Assembly (NCBI GenBank): GCA_003388505.1
Contig: QQVO01000051.1
Span: forward strand, 1 to 64,000
DNA length: 64,000 bases
Direction: 5' to 3'
Source: Planctomycetota bacterium
GTDB taxonomy: Bacteria > Planctomycetota > Planctomycetia > Planctomycetales > Planctomycetaceae
In this document: one piece after another, positions 26,932 to 35,966 of the stretch
Layout: every line of letters begins with the position of its first letter
Numbering within the stretch: the first letter of the stretch is position 1
The notes under the pieces: generated by a model
Seen by the model: the letters and a program-made list of their open reading frames with translations, nothing else
Told to the model about the DNA's origin: nothing
Database searches by the model: none
Made by a program: the position numbers and the translations under genes

Positions 26932-28242
26932 ATGCCCGCCCCGAACACGCTCGAAGCAACTGCCGCCAGGGCAGCGCCGCCTGTGGAGGTTCGCGAGGAT
27001 GCCGCGCGTACGAAAGTCGCGTACATCATGTCGCGGTTTCCGAAGCTCACCGAAACATTCGTTCTCAACGAGATTCTGCACATCGAGCGGATGGGAGTTT
27101 CGGTCGAGATTTTCCCGTTGCAGCGCGAAAAAACGCGCATGATGCACCCTGACGCAGAGCGGCTGGTGGAGCGGGCTCACTTTCACCCGCTGCTTTCCTG
27201 GCCGATGCTCTGTTCCCACCTGCATTACCTGCGGCACAAACCGGCGGCGTACGTCGCGGCCCTGTGGGCGCTGCTTTGTGCAACGTTCGGGAGCTTCCGC
27301 TATTTCACGGGCGGGATCGTTTTCTTTCCGAAGTTCGTGCATTTCGCCCGCCTCATGCAGCGCGAGAACGTAACCCACATTCACGCGCATTTCGCGAGCC
27401 ATCCGGCTGCTGCGGCCTTCGTCGTCCACCGCTTGACAGGCATCCCCTACAGCTTCACTGCACACGGATCGGACCTGCACCGCGACCGCCGGATGCTCCG
27501 CGAAAAGGTTGCCGAGGCCGACTTCGTGGTCGCCATTTCGGACTACAACCGCCGCATGATTCTCGAAGAATGCGACGATCAAGCGGCGGGGAAAGTCAAG
27601 GTCGTCCATTGCGGAATCGATGTGAACTATTTCACGCCGAGCGAGTCGGAACTCGCAGTGCGCCACAGTTCGAACGCGGCGCTCCGCATTCTCTGCGTTG
27701 GAACACTGCACGAAGTGAAGGGGCAGGCGCACCTGATCGAGGCCTGTCGACGCCTGAAAGAGCGGGAGCTCGAATTCCACTGCCGTTTCATCGGATCCGG
27801 TCCCGACCGCCGCCGACTCGAAGAGCAAACCGCAGCAGCCGGGCTCGAATCCGATGTCGAGTTTCTCGGCCCCCGCACGCACGACGAAGTCGCACGGTTG
27901 CTGTGCGAAGCCGACGTCGTGGCAGCGCCGAGCGTCCCAACCTCGGACGGCCGCCGCGAAGGAATACCGGTCGCGCTGATGGAAGCGATGGCGGCCGGTG
28001 TGCCGGTCGTCGCGAGTCGGCTCAGCGGAATCCCCGAACTCGTTCGGCACGATCAGACCGGGCTGCTGATTTCTCCCCGCGACACCGAGGCCCTCGCCGA
28101 CGCCCTGGAGCGGCTGGCGCGGGAACCGGATCTGCGTCATCAACTGGCAGCAGAGGCCAGACGTTTCGTCGAGAGCGACTTCAACCTGGCCTCCAACGCT
28201 GCGGAACTTGCGGCTCTCTTTGAACACGGGGAGTCGCCATGA
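26932..28242 (+). CDS. Glycosyltransferase family 4 (WcaL-like)
   Basis: 436 residues, GT-B fold. N-terminal AYIMSRFPKLTETFVLNEI is the hallmark of colanic-acid-type WcaL/AmsK transferases. The C-terminal domain has the E-x7-E-type motif in GIPVALMEAMAAGVPVVASRLSGIPELV. It should transfer a hexose from a nucleotide sugar onto the lipid-linked repeat unit in the cytoplasm. ATG at 26932 is used. The stop overlaps the ATG of the next gene (ATGA, 4 bases), so translation is coupled. Confidence 0.92.
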   Translation: MPAPNTLEATAARAAPPVEVREDAARTKVAYIMSRFPKLTETFVLNEILHIERMGVSVEIFPLQREKTRMMHPDAERLVERAHFHPLLSWPMLCSHLHYLRHKPAAYVAALWALLCATFGSFRYFTGGIVFFPKFVHFARLMQRENVTHIHAHFASHPAAAAFVVHRLTGIPYSFTAHGSDLHRDRRMLREKVAEADFVVAISDYNRRMILEECDDQAAGKVKVVHCGIDVNYFTPSESELAVRHSSNAALRILCVGTLHEVKGQAHLIEACRRLKERELEFHCRFIGSGPDRRRLEEQTAAAGLESDVEFLGPRTHDEVARLLCEADVVAAPSVPTSDGRREGIPVALMEAMAAGVPVVASRLSGIPELVRHDQTGLLISPRDTEALADALERLAREPDLRHQLAAEARRFVESDFNLASNAAELAALFEHGESP

Positions 28243-29441
28243 CGCTGATTCTGTTCTGGAGCGCCGCGGCGATGGTGGCGTATGCCTACGTGCTGTTTCC
28301 TGCACTCGTCGTGCTGCGCGGAGTGCTGTTTCGGCGGGGTTTCGTCACCCGCGACACGGAACCGACAGTCAGCATTGTCGTGGTGGCCCACAATGAGGCC
28401 CGCGGGATCAGACACAAGCTCGACAATCTCCTGTCGCTCGATTATCCGCGGGACCGGCTGGAAATCCTCGTCGCATCGGATGGCTCCGTGGACGGAACCG
28501 ACGAGATCGTGAGTTCCTACGCCGATCGCGGGATCAGACTTCTCTCGTTTCCGCGTCGGGGCAAGATTCCGGCTCTCAACGACGCCGTCGACCTCGCCAC
28601 GGGCGAAATCCTGGTGTTCTCGGACGCGAACAGCCTGTATGCAGAGGATGCCGTGCGGGCTCTGGTCAGGCCGTTCGCCGATCCATCGATCGGGGGGGTG
28701 GCGGGAGACCAGAGGTATCTCCCGTCCACCGGGGAAAACGATACGGGAGAACGTGCTTACTGGAACTTTGATCGCATGCTCAAGCAGTCTCTATCGCGAG
28801 CAGGAAGCGTCACCTCCGCCACGGGGGCGATCTACGCGATCCGTCGTTCGTTGTTCGTGCCGGCGCCGTCGTCGGTGACCGACGACTTCGCGGTCTCCAC
28901 CGCCGTCGTTCTCCAGGGCTATCGGCTTGTATTCTCTCCGCAATCGGTCGCTTACGAACCGGCCGCGACGTCGACGAAATTCGAGTTCCAGCGGAAAGTC
29001 CGCATCATCACACGGGGTCTGCGGGGCGTCGTCGTGCGGCGGCCTCTGTTGAATCCGCTGCGGTACGGCTTTTACGCGCTTCAGCTCTTTTCGCACAAGG
29101 TCGCGCGACGCCTGGTCGTCCTGCCTTTGCTTGTGATTCTGGTGACGACCGTGCTGCTCTGGCCGCAAGGCGGTTTTTATCAGTGGAGCGCAGCGGCGCT
29201 GGGAGCCTTCCTGCTCTGCGCGGCGCTCGGCGCGTTGTTCGCCCGGACGCGGATGGGACGCTGTAAACTCTTCGCCCTGCCGTGCTACTTCTGCATGGTC
29301 AATGCCGCCTCCCTCCAGGCGTTGTTCAATCTCGTCGGAGGGCGACGCATCGAACTCTGGGACACTCAGCGGGGTGTTTCGACGACGGAGCAGCCGATTC
29401 GCGCGGCTGCCTGCGCCCACGAGCGCGAGGTGGCGTCATGA
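28239..29441 (+). CDS. Membrane glycosyltransferase family 2
   Basis: 400 residues. An N-terminal transmembrane helix precedes a GT2 domain (VSIVVVAHNEARGIRHKLDNLLSLDYPRDRLEILVASDGSVDGT) with DAN at the metal site (FSDANSLY) and the DDF motif (VTDDFAV); several helices follow (about 290-340). The layout is that of processive or membrane-anchored GT2 enzymes. It overlaps the previous gene by 4 bases and ends in an ATGA overlap with the next one, so it is a central gene in the operon. Substrate unknown. Confidence 0.92.
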   Translation: MTLILFWSAAAMVAYAYVLFPALVVLRGVLFRRGFVTRDTEPTVSIVVVAHNEARGIRHKLDNLLSLDYPRDRLEILVASDGSVDGTDEIVSSYADRGIRLLSFPRRGKIPALNDAVDLATGEILVFSDANSLYAEDAVRALVRPFADPSIGGVAGDQRYLPSTGENDTGERAYWNFDRMLKQSLSRAGSVTSATGAIYAIRRSLFVPAPSSVTDDFAVSTAVVLQGYRLVFSPQSVAYEPAATSTKFEFQRKVRIITRGLRGVVVRRPLLNPLRYGFYALQLFSHKVARRLVVLPLLVILVTTVLLWPQGGFYQWSAAALGAFLLCAALGALFARTRMGRCKLFALPCYFCMVNAASLQALFNLVGGRRIELWDTQRGVSTTEQPIRAAACAHEREVAS

Positions 29442-30964
29442 CCAGCGAGAGTCCCCGTGCTGTGATTGGCCATCCCCCCGGATGGAGACTGATTGCGGGA
29501 GCGGTGTTCCTTGTGGTCGGCATTTGCGTCGTCGGGCTTCTCGCCGTCAGTCGCAAGCCGGAACTCGCTCTGCTGGCGGCTGTCGGGATTCCGTTCGGCG
29601 TGCTGCTGCTTGCTTGGCCGAACCTCGCCACCTGGGGCGTCGTGTTCCTGATTTACACCAACGCTCCCGTCATCGCTGTGAAGTTCCATGGAGTCCCGTT
29701 CATCGTCGGCGCCACCGTACCCCTGTTGCTGGCCATTCCGTTGGCCTATTTCCTCGTGATTCGGCGTGAGGGGCTGCTGATCGACCCGGTCTTTCCATTG
29801 GTGGCGTTGTTCGTCGTCGTGCACCTCTTCGGCGTCCTGTTTTCCACAAAGCCCGACTTGGCGATCCAACACGTTGTCACGCTTGTGGTCGAAGGCGTCG
29901 TCCTGTTCTTTCTGGTGACCAACGCCGTTCGGGATGAACAGGCGCTCCGCGGCGTCGTATGGACACTGCTGGTCGCGGGGGCATTCCTCGGCGGACTGTC
30001 GGTCATCCAATGGGCGACGGGAACCTACCGAAATCACTATGGCGGTTTCGCGCAAGTGGAGGAGGACGCCGGCTTCCGTTCGGAAGGTTCCCGCGTGCAG
30101 CGGCAGGGGGGCCCGCTCGGCAACAAGAACCGCTACGCCCAGATCATGTCGATGCTCTTTCCACTCGGGCTGTTCGTCGCGTGGGGAGCGCGATCGCGGC
30201 TGCTCCGGTTGGCGGCATGGGGGGCCACCGGTTTCATCATGCTCGGCATCGCATTGACGTTCTCCCGCGGCGCGATGGTCGCCTTCGGCGTGCTGGTGAT
30301 CGTGATGCTCGTCATGCGCTTAATCAGTTTGCGGCAATGTGCCGCCGTCGGCGCCGCCGCGATGCTGCTTGTGCTGGCGGTCCCCCAGTTGACCGACCGC
30401 ATGCTGAGCCTGGTTCCGCTCGTGAACTCGTTGGGCGGAACAGACGGGGGAATGCACCAGGCCGACGGCTCGCTGCAAAGCCGGGCTGCCGAAACATTGG
30501 CCGGCGTGCTGATGTTCGCCGAACACCCTCTGACGGGCGTGGGGCCGGGCATGTATCCCAGGCACTATCCCGAATACGGACAGCGCATGGCCTCCATGAT
30601 CTCCGGGTTGAAGTTCAAAGAGGAGTTTCGGCAGCCGCACAGCCTGTACGTCGAGCTTGCGGCGGAATTGGGTCTCCCGGGACTCCTGCTGTTTCTCATG
30701 ATCGTCGGCTGCGTGATTCGCCGGCTGCTGCTGGCCCGCAGAAGCTGCCTTCCCGACCGACCGTTAGCGGCAAACCTCGCGCTGGGCTTCTGCCTGGCCG
30801 TCTTCATGTATCTCGCAACCGGGCTCTTCATCCACATGTCCTACATCAGGTGGTTCTGGTTGATGTTGGGGCTGGCGACGGCCGCCGCGAGGATCCTGCA
30901 GACAGGAAGTTCGTCTCCGGAGAGATGGACCGGATTCGCATTGGGAAAATCACCTACGGATTGA
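29438..30964 (+). CDS. O-antigen ligase / polymerase-like membrane protein
   Basis: 508 residues from the ATG at 29438, which overlaps the preceding stop as ATGA. About 12 hydrophobic helices. The late periplasmic loop contains ADGSLQSRAAETLAGVLMFAEHPLTGVGPGMYPRHYPEYG, matching the conserved Wzy_C/O-antigen ligase signature (RxxxWxxAxxxxxxxPLxGxGxGxF style). It should polymerise or ligate the lipid-linked glycan outside the inner membrane. An upstream in-frame extension back to 29282 is antisense-like sequence inside the previous gene and was rejected. Confidence 0.88.
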   Translation: MTSESPRAVIGHPPGWRLIAGAVFLVVGICVVGLLAVSRKPELALLAAVGIPFGVLLLAWPNLATWGVVFLIYTNAPVIAVKFHGVPFIVGATVPLLLAIPLAYFLVIRREGLLIDPVFPLVALFVVVHLFGVLFSTKPDLAIQHVVTLVVEGVVLFFLVTNAVRDEQALRGVVWTLLVAGAFLGGLSVIQWATGTYRNHYGGFAQVEEDAGFRSEGSRVQRQGGPLGNKNRYAQIMSMLFPLGLFVAWGARSRLLRLAAWGATGFIMLGIALTFSRGAMVAFGVLVIVMLVMRLISLRQCAAVGAAAMLLVLAVPQLTDRMLSLVPLVNSLGGTDGGMHQADGSLQSRAAETLAGVLMFAEHPLTGVGPGMYPRHYPEYGQRMASMISGLKFKEEFRQPHSLYVELAAELGLPGLLLFLMIVGCVIRRLLLARRSCLPDRPLAANLALGFCLAVFMYLATGLFIHMSYIRWFWLMLGLATAAARILQTGSSSPERWTGFALGKSPTD

Positions 30965-30966
30965 AA

Positions 30967-31929
30967 ATGGATTCCCACCGTTTCGTATTTATCGGCGGAC
31001 TGCACCGCAGCGGCACCTCGTTGCTGTTTCAATGTCTGCGCCATCATCCGCACATTTCAAGCTTTGCCAACACCGGTGTGCCCGAGGATGAAGGGCAGCA
31101 CCTCCAGACCGTCTATCGCCCTGCTTACCAGGAAGGCGGCCCAGGCAGGTTCGGCTTCCGACCCGCCATGCACCTGACGGAAACCTCATCGATCGCCACT
31201 CCGGAAAACGCCAGCCGGCTGTTCTCCGAGTGGCGTCCGCACTGGGATTTGCGAAAGCCGGTGTTGTTGGAGAAAACACCCCAAAACCTGATTCAGACGC
31301 GATTCTTGCAGGCCCTGTTTCCGCAGGCGGATTTCGTGATGATGATGCGGCATCCCGTCGCCGTGTCGTACGCGACGCAACGGTGGAACCGGACGTCCCT
31401 GTTCTCTTTGCTGCGACATTGGTGCCATTGCCACGAATTGTTCGAGCAGGACCGGCCGTACCTGAAGCGGATCCTGGTCGTGCGTTACGAAGACTTCGTC
31501 GCCGATCCCATACGGCAGCTCGAGTCGGTGTATCGCTTTCTCGATTTGCCCCCCTGTTTCGACGAGACGCCGGCCGGCCGGGGTTTCAACAAGCGTTACT
31601 TTGCAAAATGGCAGGCGGCGAAAAAAGGCCTGATCTCCCGGCACTACCTCAAACAAATCGAAACACGCCTTGAGAAATCGGTCAACCGCTTCGGGTACAG
31701 CCTGCGACACCTGGACATGGGGTCTTCCGACGTCGGCGCGGTCGAGGCCGTCCCCGACACTCATCCGGTCGGAAACACCATTCTGCATGTCCATTCCGCC
31801 GCCGCGGTTGTGCGTGGTGCGGCGTTCCGCAGATACAAGTCGCTTCGCAATGCGCTGGCGGGGCGCGGCGCGACGATGCTGTCCAGACGCTCCGCCGTAC
31901 AGACCACGACGGATTCAAGAAACAGATGA
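30967..31929 (+). CDS. Sulfotransferase
   Basis: 320 residues. The 5'-phosphosulfate-binding motif GLHRSGTSLL lies at residues 11-20, and the second PAPS contact region RHPVAVSYATQRWNRTS follows a VMMMRHP strand. LVVRYEDFVADPIRQLESVYRFLDL is typical of the Sulfotransfer_1/3 family. It transfers sulfate from PAPS, here presumably onto the exopolysaccharide or its lipid carrier. It starts at ATG 30967, two bases after the ligase stop. The last ~60 residues are Arg/Ala rich and of uncertain fold. Confidence 0.9.
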   Translation: MDSHRFVFIGGLHRSGTSLLFQCLRHHPHISSFANTGVPEDEGQHLQTVYRPAYQEGGPGRFGFRPAMHLTETSSIATPENASRLFSEWRPHWDLRKPVLLEKTPQNLIQTRFLQALFPQADFVMMMRHPVAVSYATQRWNRTSLFSLLRHWCHCHELFEQDRPYLKRILVVRYEDFVADPIRQLESVYRFLDLPPCFDETPAGRGFNKRYFAKWQAAKKGLISRHYLKQIETRLEKSVNRFGYSLRHLDMGSSDVGAVEAVPDTHPVGNTILHVHSAAAVVRGAAFRRYKSLRNALAGRGATMLSRRSAVQTTTDSRNR

Positions 31930-32215
31930 CGGCACCCGGATGCGCTGACGGGCCTGAGGAATCTTGAAACATGAAACAGCCGATTCGGCCCACACCGGCC
32001 CCGACGAAAATGGAAGATCGCATGATTCAGCCGGTCGGCGATTGGAGGCGCGGATTTTCCACGTCGGTTTGCCTCCCGTTTGAAGACCGCTGCCATGACG
32101 CGTTTCTGCGGGCCGCAAAGGCACAGGAAGCCACTCCTGAAATCTGATGATTTCGGCCGAATGGAGCCGGCTCCACACACTCGCTCTTGACCCGACTTGT
32201 CCAAGAAATCGTCCT

Positions 32216-33685
32216 ATGGAGTCAGAACACCTCATTACCTTCGGGACGTTCGCGGCGTTGACCTGGTCGTTCGGCGCGACGCTGGCGCTTTGCCGCATCG
32301 ATGTGCGACGCCCCCTCCGTCCGCTCCTCTACGCAGCCGCGAGCTGGGCTGCGGTGTGCGGCATGCTGTGGCTCGACTCATGCGTTTCCCTGGGACGAAA
32401 CTCCTCCGTGTACGTCTTTCAGATGCTGACGGGGGCCGATCTGCCGCATCTCGCCGCTGCAGCGCTGGGGTTCTGCGTCGGGTTCGGCCCGGCGATCTGG
32501 CCGTGGCATCGTGACTGGAACCAGGCAAACGGCGGGATGGTTGCGAAACTGCGGTTTCTCATTCTGCTGCTCGTTCACGCCGCCTGCTTTGTCCTGCTGG
32601 GTGTCATCACGCTGCAGGAACAGATCAAGCCGTATCTTGTCGATCGAGGGCTGCGCAGCATCATCACCAGTCCGGGGGGAACCGAGCACGAACTCGGATT
32701 CGATCTCGAGGTCTACTACGAATGCACCGATCATCCCCTTCGAATCGCTGTCGGACCTGACGGCAACGTCTACGCGACTGCCCTCAGGGGCGCCGCGCTG
32801 CAGCGCGGCGTGGTCGTCAGAATCGCACCGGACCCCGAAACCGGGACGCTCACGGAGACCCAGGTTGCACGCAACCTGAACCGACCCTTCGGCATCGCAT
32901 TCCACGACGGCGATCTGTACGTATCGCGGTCGGGCCAGCATTCCCGCGCGAATCACGGCACGCTGGTCGAAACGAATACCGGCGCCGTGACGCTCCTCCG
33001 CGATCTCGACGGCGACGGGATCATGGACTACTACCACGACGTCCTCTCGGATCTGCCCGGCGCTCAGGGGCCTGATCCTCTGCACCAGAATAACGGCATC
33101 ACGTTCGGCGCCGACGGATCCCTGTATGTGACCGTGGGGAGCCACGGTGACCGGATTCCCGCCGTGGGGCCGTACGACGGAACAATCATCCGCAGCCGTC
33201 CAGATGGCTCGCAGACGACCGTGTTCGCACGGGGGTTTCGCAATCCCTTCAGCGTGGCGATCGGACCGAACGGTGAGCTGTTCTGCACGGACAACGATGC
33301 CAGCGACCGGCGGAACGGCGACGAACTGAACCACGTCCTGGAAGGCGAGCACTACGGTTTCCCGTACGCGGACGGCCGTGCTGAGCATCCTTCAGGCGCC
33401 GTTCCCCCGCTGTTCACCGTCAAGGACGGGACTTTGCAGGGGATCGCGTTTGCCACCTCGTCTCAACTCCCCGACGACTGCCGCAACTGCCTGTACGTCG
33501 TGAATTACCCGAACGGGGAGATCTATCGCATCCGCCTGACGGCTGAAAACGGCAGCTATCGGGCCGAATCCAGTCTGTTTGCCCGCGTGCCGCAGGCGCT
33601 CGACATCGCGGTCGACGCGAACGGCACGTTTTATATCTCGTGTTTCGAAAGCAAAAAAATCTACCGCCTCACATTCCGGGGATAG
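32216..33685 (+). CDS. Membrane-anchored PQQ-type sugar dehydrogenase-like propeller
   Basis: 489 residues. About four N-terminal transmembrane helices (roughly 8-28, 36-55, 72-95, 113-135) precede an extracytoplasmic beta-propeller. The propeller has PLRIAVGPDGNVYAT, RNLNRPFGIAFHDGDLYVSRSG, the paired LDGDGIMDYYHDVLSDLPG, NNGITFGADGSLYVTVGSHGDR, and ARGFRNPFSVAIGPNGELFCTDNDASDRRNGDELNHV, the motif typical of glucose/sorbosone dehydrogenase-like domains. The following gene is a diheme cytochrome c, a natural electron acceptor. ATG at 32216 is preferred over an upstream in-frame start at 32147, which would add 23 unconserved residues. Confidence 0.82.
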   Translation: MESEHLITFGTFAALTWSFGATLALCRIDVRRPLRPLLYAAASWAAVCGMLWLDSCVSLGRNSSVYVFQMLTGADLPHLAAAALGFCVGFGPAIWPWHRDWNQANGGMVAKLRFLILLLVHAACFVLLGVITLQEQIKPYLVDRGLRSIITSPGGTEHELGFDLEVYYECTDHPLRIAVGPDGNVYATALRGAALQRGVVVRIAPDPETGTLTETQVARNLNRPFGIAFHDGDLYVSRSGQHSRANHGTLVETNTGAVTLLRDLDGDGIMDYYHDVLSDLPGAQGPDPLHQNNGITFGADGSLYVTVGSHGDRIPAVGPYDGTIIRSRPDGSQTTVFARGFRNPFSVAIGPNGELFCTDNDASDRRNGDELNHVLEGEHYGFPYADGRAEHPSGAVPPLFTVKDGTLQGIAFATSSQLPDDCRNCLYVVNYPNGEIYRIRLTAENGSYRAESSLFARVPQALDIAVDANGTFYISCFESKKIYRLTFRG

Positions 33686-33696
33686 AGGATTGACGA

Positions 33697-34614
33697 ATGT
33701 TCAAAGCGCCGCTGCCACTCATCGGAGTGCTGCTCGCGCTGGCACTGGTTGGAACAATCTGGGTCGGCGGATCCGCAGCGCATTTCCCGCTGACAACCGT
33801 TGATTTTGACCGGGGACGCCAACTGTTCCAGCAGCGTTGCGCCACCTGCCACTCTGTGGATCCGCAGGCCCTCGGTTCGGCCGGACCGAGCCTCGCGCGG
33901 ATCGGAGAAGTCGCTGCGCATCGCGCGCCCGGTATGCCGGCCGAACAGTTTATCCTGGAATCAATTCTGCAACCGAATTCGTTTCGCACAGCCGGTGAAC
34001 AGGCAGTGATGCCGGCAAACATCAGCGCCGGCCTGGATCGCGATGACGTTCTCAGCATTGTCGGCTACCTGATGACGCTCGGCGGGACGCCCGACCACCA
34101 GCGGCTCCTCGCTCTGCCGGTCGACATTCCGGCCCATGACACCGAGGACGTCCGGGACTTGAATCTGGCGCGCGTTGAGGCCGGTCGGCGGGTCTATCTG
34201 GAAAAGGGCCAGTGCGCGACGTGTCATCCGCTGCAGGAGTTGCCAGGCTTCGATCTCCGCGGTCCCAACCTGCTCACCGCCGGCCTCCACGACGAGACAT
34301 ATCTCCGCGAGGCCATCCTCGATGCCAGCCGAACCCACACTTCCGGTTACGAACTGTGGAACGTGCTGCTCGCGGACGGCCGGGTGGTCAACGGCCGGCT
34401 CGTGCAGCGCAGCGAAGAGTCCCTCACACTGCTCACCGAATCATCGGCAGGATTGAAACTCCAGGCGATCGCCCTGGATGACGTGGCGCGAGACGCGGAC
34501 GATGAACCGGTTGTCGTCGCCTCCTCGACGTCGGCCATGCCCGACCGCTACCAGGATGTGTTGTCGGACGAAGAGATCGATTCACTCGTCGCTTTCCTCA
34601 AAACACTGGACTAG
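33697..34614 (+). CDS. Diheme cytochrome c
   Basis: 305 residues with an N-terminal hydrophobic helix (about 7-27), either an uncleaved anchor or a signal peptide. Two heme attachment sites are present: CATCH at 48-52 (QRCATCHSVD) and at 173-177 (GQCATCHPLQ), each with an axial His. The second cytochrome-like part is followed by a region of the kind seen in planctomycete heme-binding proteins (YELWNVLLADGRVVNGRLV). It starts 11 bases after the propeller gene. Likely carries electrons from that dehydrogenase to the respiratory chain. Confidence 0.92.
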   Translation: MFKAPLPLIGVLLALALVGTIWVGGSAAHFPLTTVDFDRGRQLFQQRCATCHSVDPQALGSAGPSLARIGEVAAHRAPGMPAEQFILESILQPNSFRTAGEQAVMPANISAGLDRDDVLSIVGYLMTLGGTPDHQRLLALPVDIPAHDTEDVRDLNLARVEAGRRVYLEKGQCATCHPLQELPGFDLRGPNLLTAGLHDETYLREAILDASRTHTSGYELWNVLLADGRVVNGRLVQRSEESLTLLTESSAGLKLQAIALDDVARDADDEPVVVASSTSAMPDRYQDVLSDEEIDSLVAFLKTLD

Positions 34615-34961
34615 TGGTACGCAGTCGTCTGTCGGTCGTACTGGAATTGCAGGCGCGTTGACAACAACAACTCGAACTTCGACGAAACTGCTGGAAAGAC
34701 CACCATCGTTATTGACCATGGTTAAGGCATGCTTTTTCAATGGAGTGTGGCACTCGGCAAGCACATTCCGCCTCCTGTCGCCGTTTCACGAACGCCGTCC
34801 AGCGCACGACTGCCGCACAAGGACGCAGGGCGCTCACAGTTCAGCGCTGGAATCTGGTGGACGGAGATCAATGACACACTGCGCAGTGGATTGGATCGTC
34901 TGCTCCGCGCGTTGAAGCTGCCTGAAACCGGAGACCGAAACCGACAAGGAGTGACCCCACT
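34615..34961. other. Intergenic region upstream of second sulfotransferase
   Basis: About 347 bases without a supported gene; short frames here are motif-free. The clearest signal is an AAGGAG ribosome-binding site 11 bases upstream of the sulfotransferase ATG. No convincing promoter boxes. Confidence 0.45.
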
Positions 34962-35921
34962 ATGACAGACTATGAAACGCTTCGCCGTCCGATCATGATC
35001 TCCTGCACCGGGCGCAGCGGGTCGACGATGTTTTACCGCCTGCTCGCCCAACACAAGGATCTGGGCTGGTTGTCGACCTATAACGAGAGGTTCCCCTCGC
35101 AGCACTGGCTGGCGATGTTCTCGCGGCTCTATGCAAAGCGTCCGTTCCGCAAATTCCGCGACAACTATTATTTTCCCAAACCGTTCAGCCCCTACACTTT
35201 CTGGGAGCAGCTCTTGCCGAACATCGCCCGGCACGACCGGCCTTTGACTGCCGACGATGTGCCGGATGAAGCGATCGAACCGGTCCGCCGCACCATTCAC
35301 CGCATCCTGCGCTATCAAGGCAAGCAGCGGTTCCTGATGAAGGTCACCGGCTGGGGCCGGATGGCGTACTTCAATCGCATTTTCCCGGACATGCAGTTCA
35401 TCTTCCTGCGGCGGGATCCACTCGCGGTGATCGAGTCCTGGGTGCGCGTCGGCTGGTTGAACGTCACCAGTTCGGTGGACAGCGACGACTGGGAATGGGG
35501 CCCTGTTCCGGAGGGCTATCGCGCGCTCTGGGAGGAACTCGGAGGCGGCCCCCTCCTCTCCGCAGCCGTCAAGACCCAACTCGATATTGACGACATCTGC
35601 GCGAACATGCGGCAGTTCCCCGGGCGCTGCTTCGAGATTCACTACGAGGACCTGATTGCCAACCCCGTGGAATCGATGCGCAAGGTTCTTGATTACTGCA
35701 ATCTCGAGTGGGATGCGCGTTTTGAGGAGGTCGTCAAGTCGAAAGTGCTGCACAACTACACACGGCGCTGGACCGAGACCATCTCGGAATCGGATGCCAG
35801 TCGCGTTCAAGCGTTCTTTGAACGCGCCGCAGCAATGCAGCATGAGTCGTCGGCTCCGACCGCCAGCGGCCCCGACACCGAAAACGTCGGGCAATCATCC
35901 CGTTCGCTGGCAAGCCGATAG
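34962..35921 (+). CDS. Sulfotransferase (second)
   Basis: 319 residues. The PAPS-binding motif is TGRSGSTMFYRLL (around residues 16-28). LLNIARHDRPLT and the strand MQFIFLRRDPLAVIESWVRVGW give the second PAPS contact. CFEIHYEDLIANPVESMRKVLDYCNLEWD matches the C-terminal sulfotransferase signature. It differs from the sulfotransferase at 30967, with a longer FWEQLLPNIARH region, so it probably has a different acceptor. AAGGAG precedes the ATG at 34962. The C-terminal ~30 residues are disordered. Confidence 0.9.
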   Translation: MTDYETLRRPIMISCTGRSGSTMFYRLLAQHKDLGWLSTYNERFPSQHWLAMFSRLYAKRPFRKFRDNYYFPKPFSPYTFWEQLLPNIARHDRPLTADDVPDEAIEPVRRTIHRILRYQGKQRFLMKVTGWGRMAYFNRIFPDMQFIFLRRDPLAVIESWVRVGWLNVTSSVDSDDWEWGPVPEGYRALWEELGGGPLLSAAVKTQLDIDDICANMRQFPGRCFEIHYEDLIANPVESMRKVLDYCNLEWDARFEEVVKSKVLHNYTRRWTETISESDASRVQAFFERAAAMQHESSAPTASGPDTENVGQSSRSLASR

Positions 35922-35966
35922 AGCGAAACGGCTTTACCAGCCGCCCGTTACGAAACAACGTCGAAA

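Noticed and set aside
26515-28305. 596-codon - strand frame across the GGDEF-like and GT4 genes
   Set aside because: It spans two unrelated + strand genes and the gap between them, with no recognisable protein features.
29959-30966. Upstream extension of the sulfotransferase frame over the ligase gene
   Set aside because: This part reads through another frame of the ligase gene and is Arg/Gly-rich; the ATG at 30967 opens the conserved sulfotransferase start.
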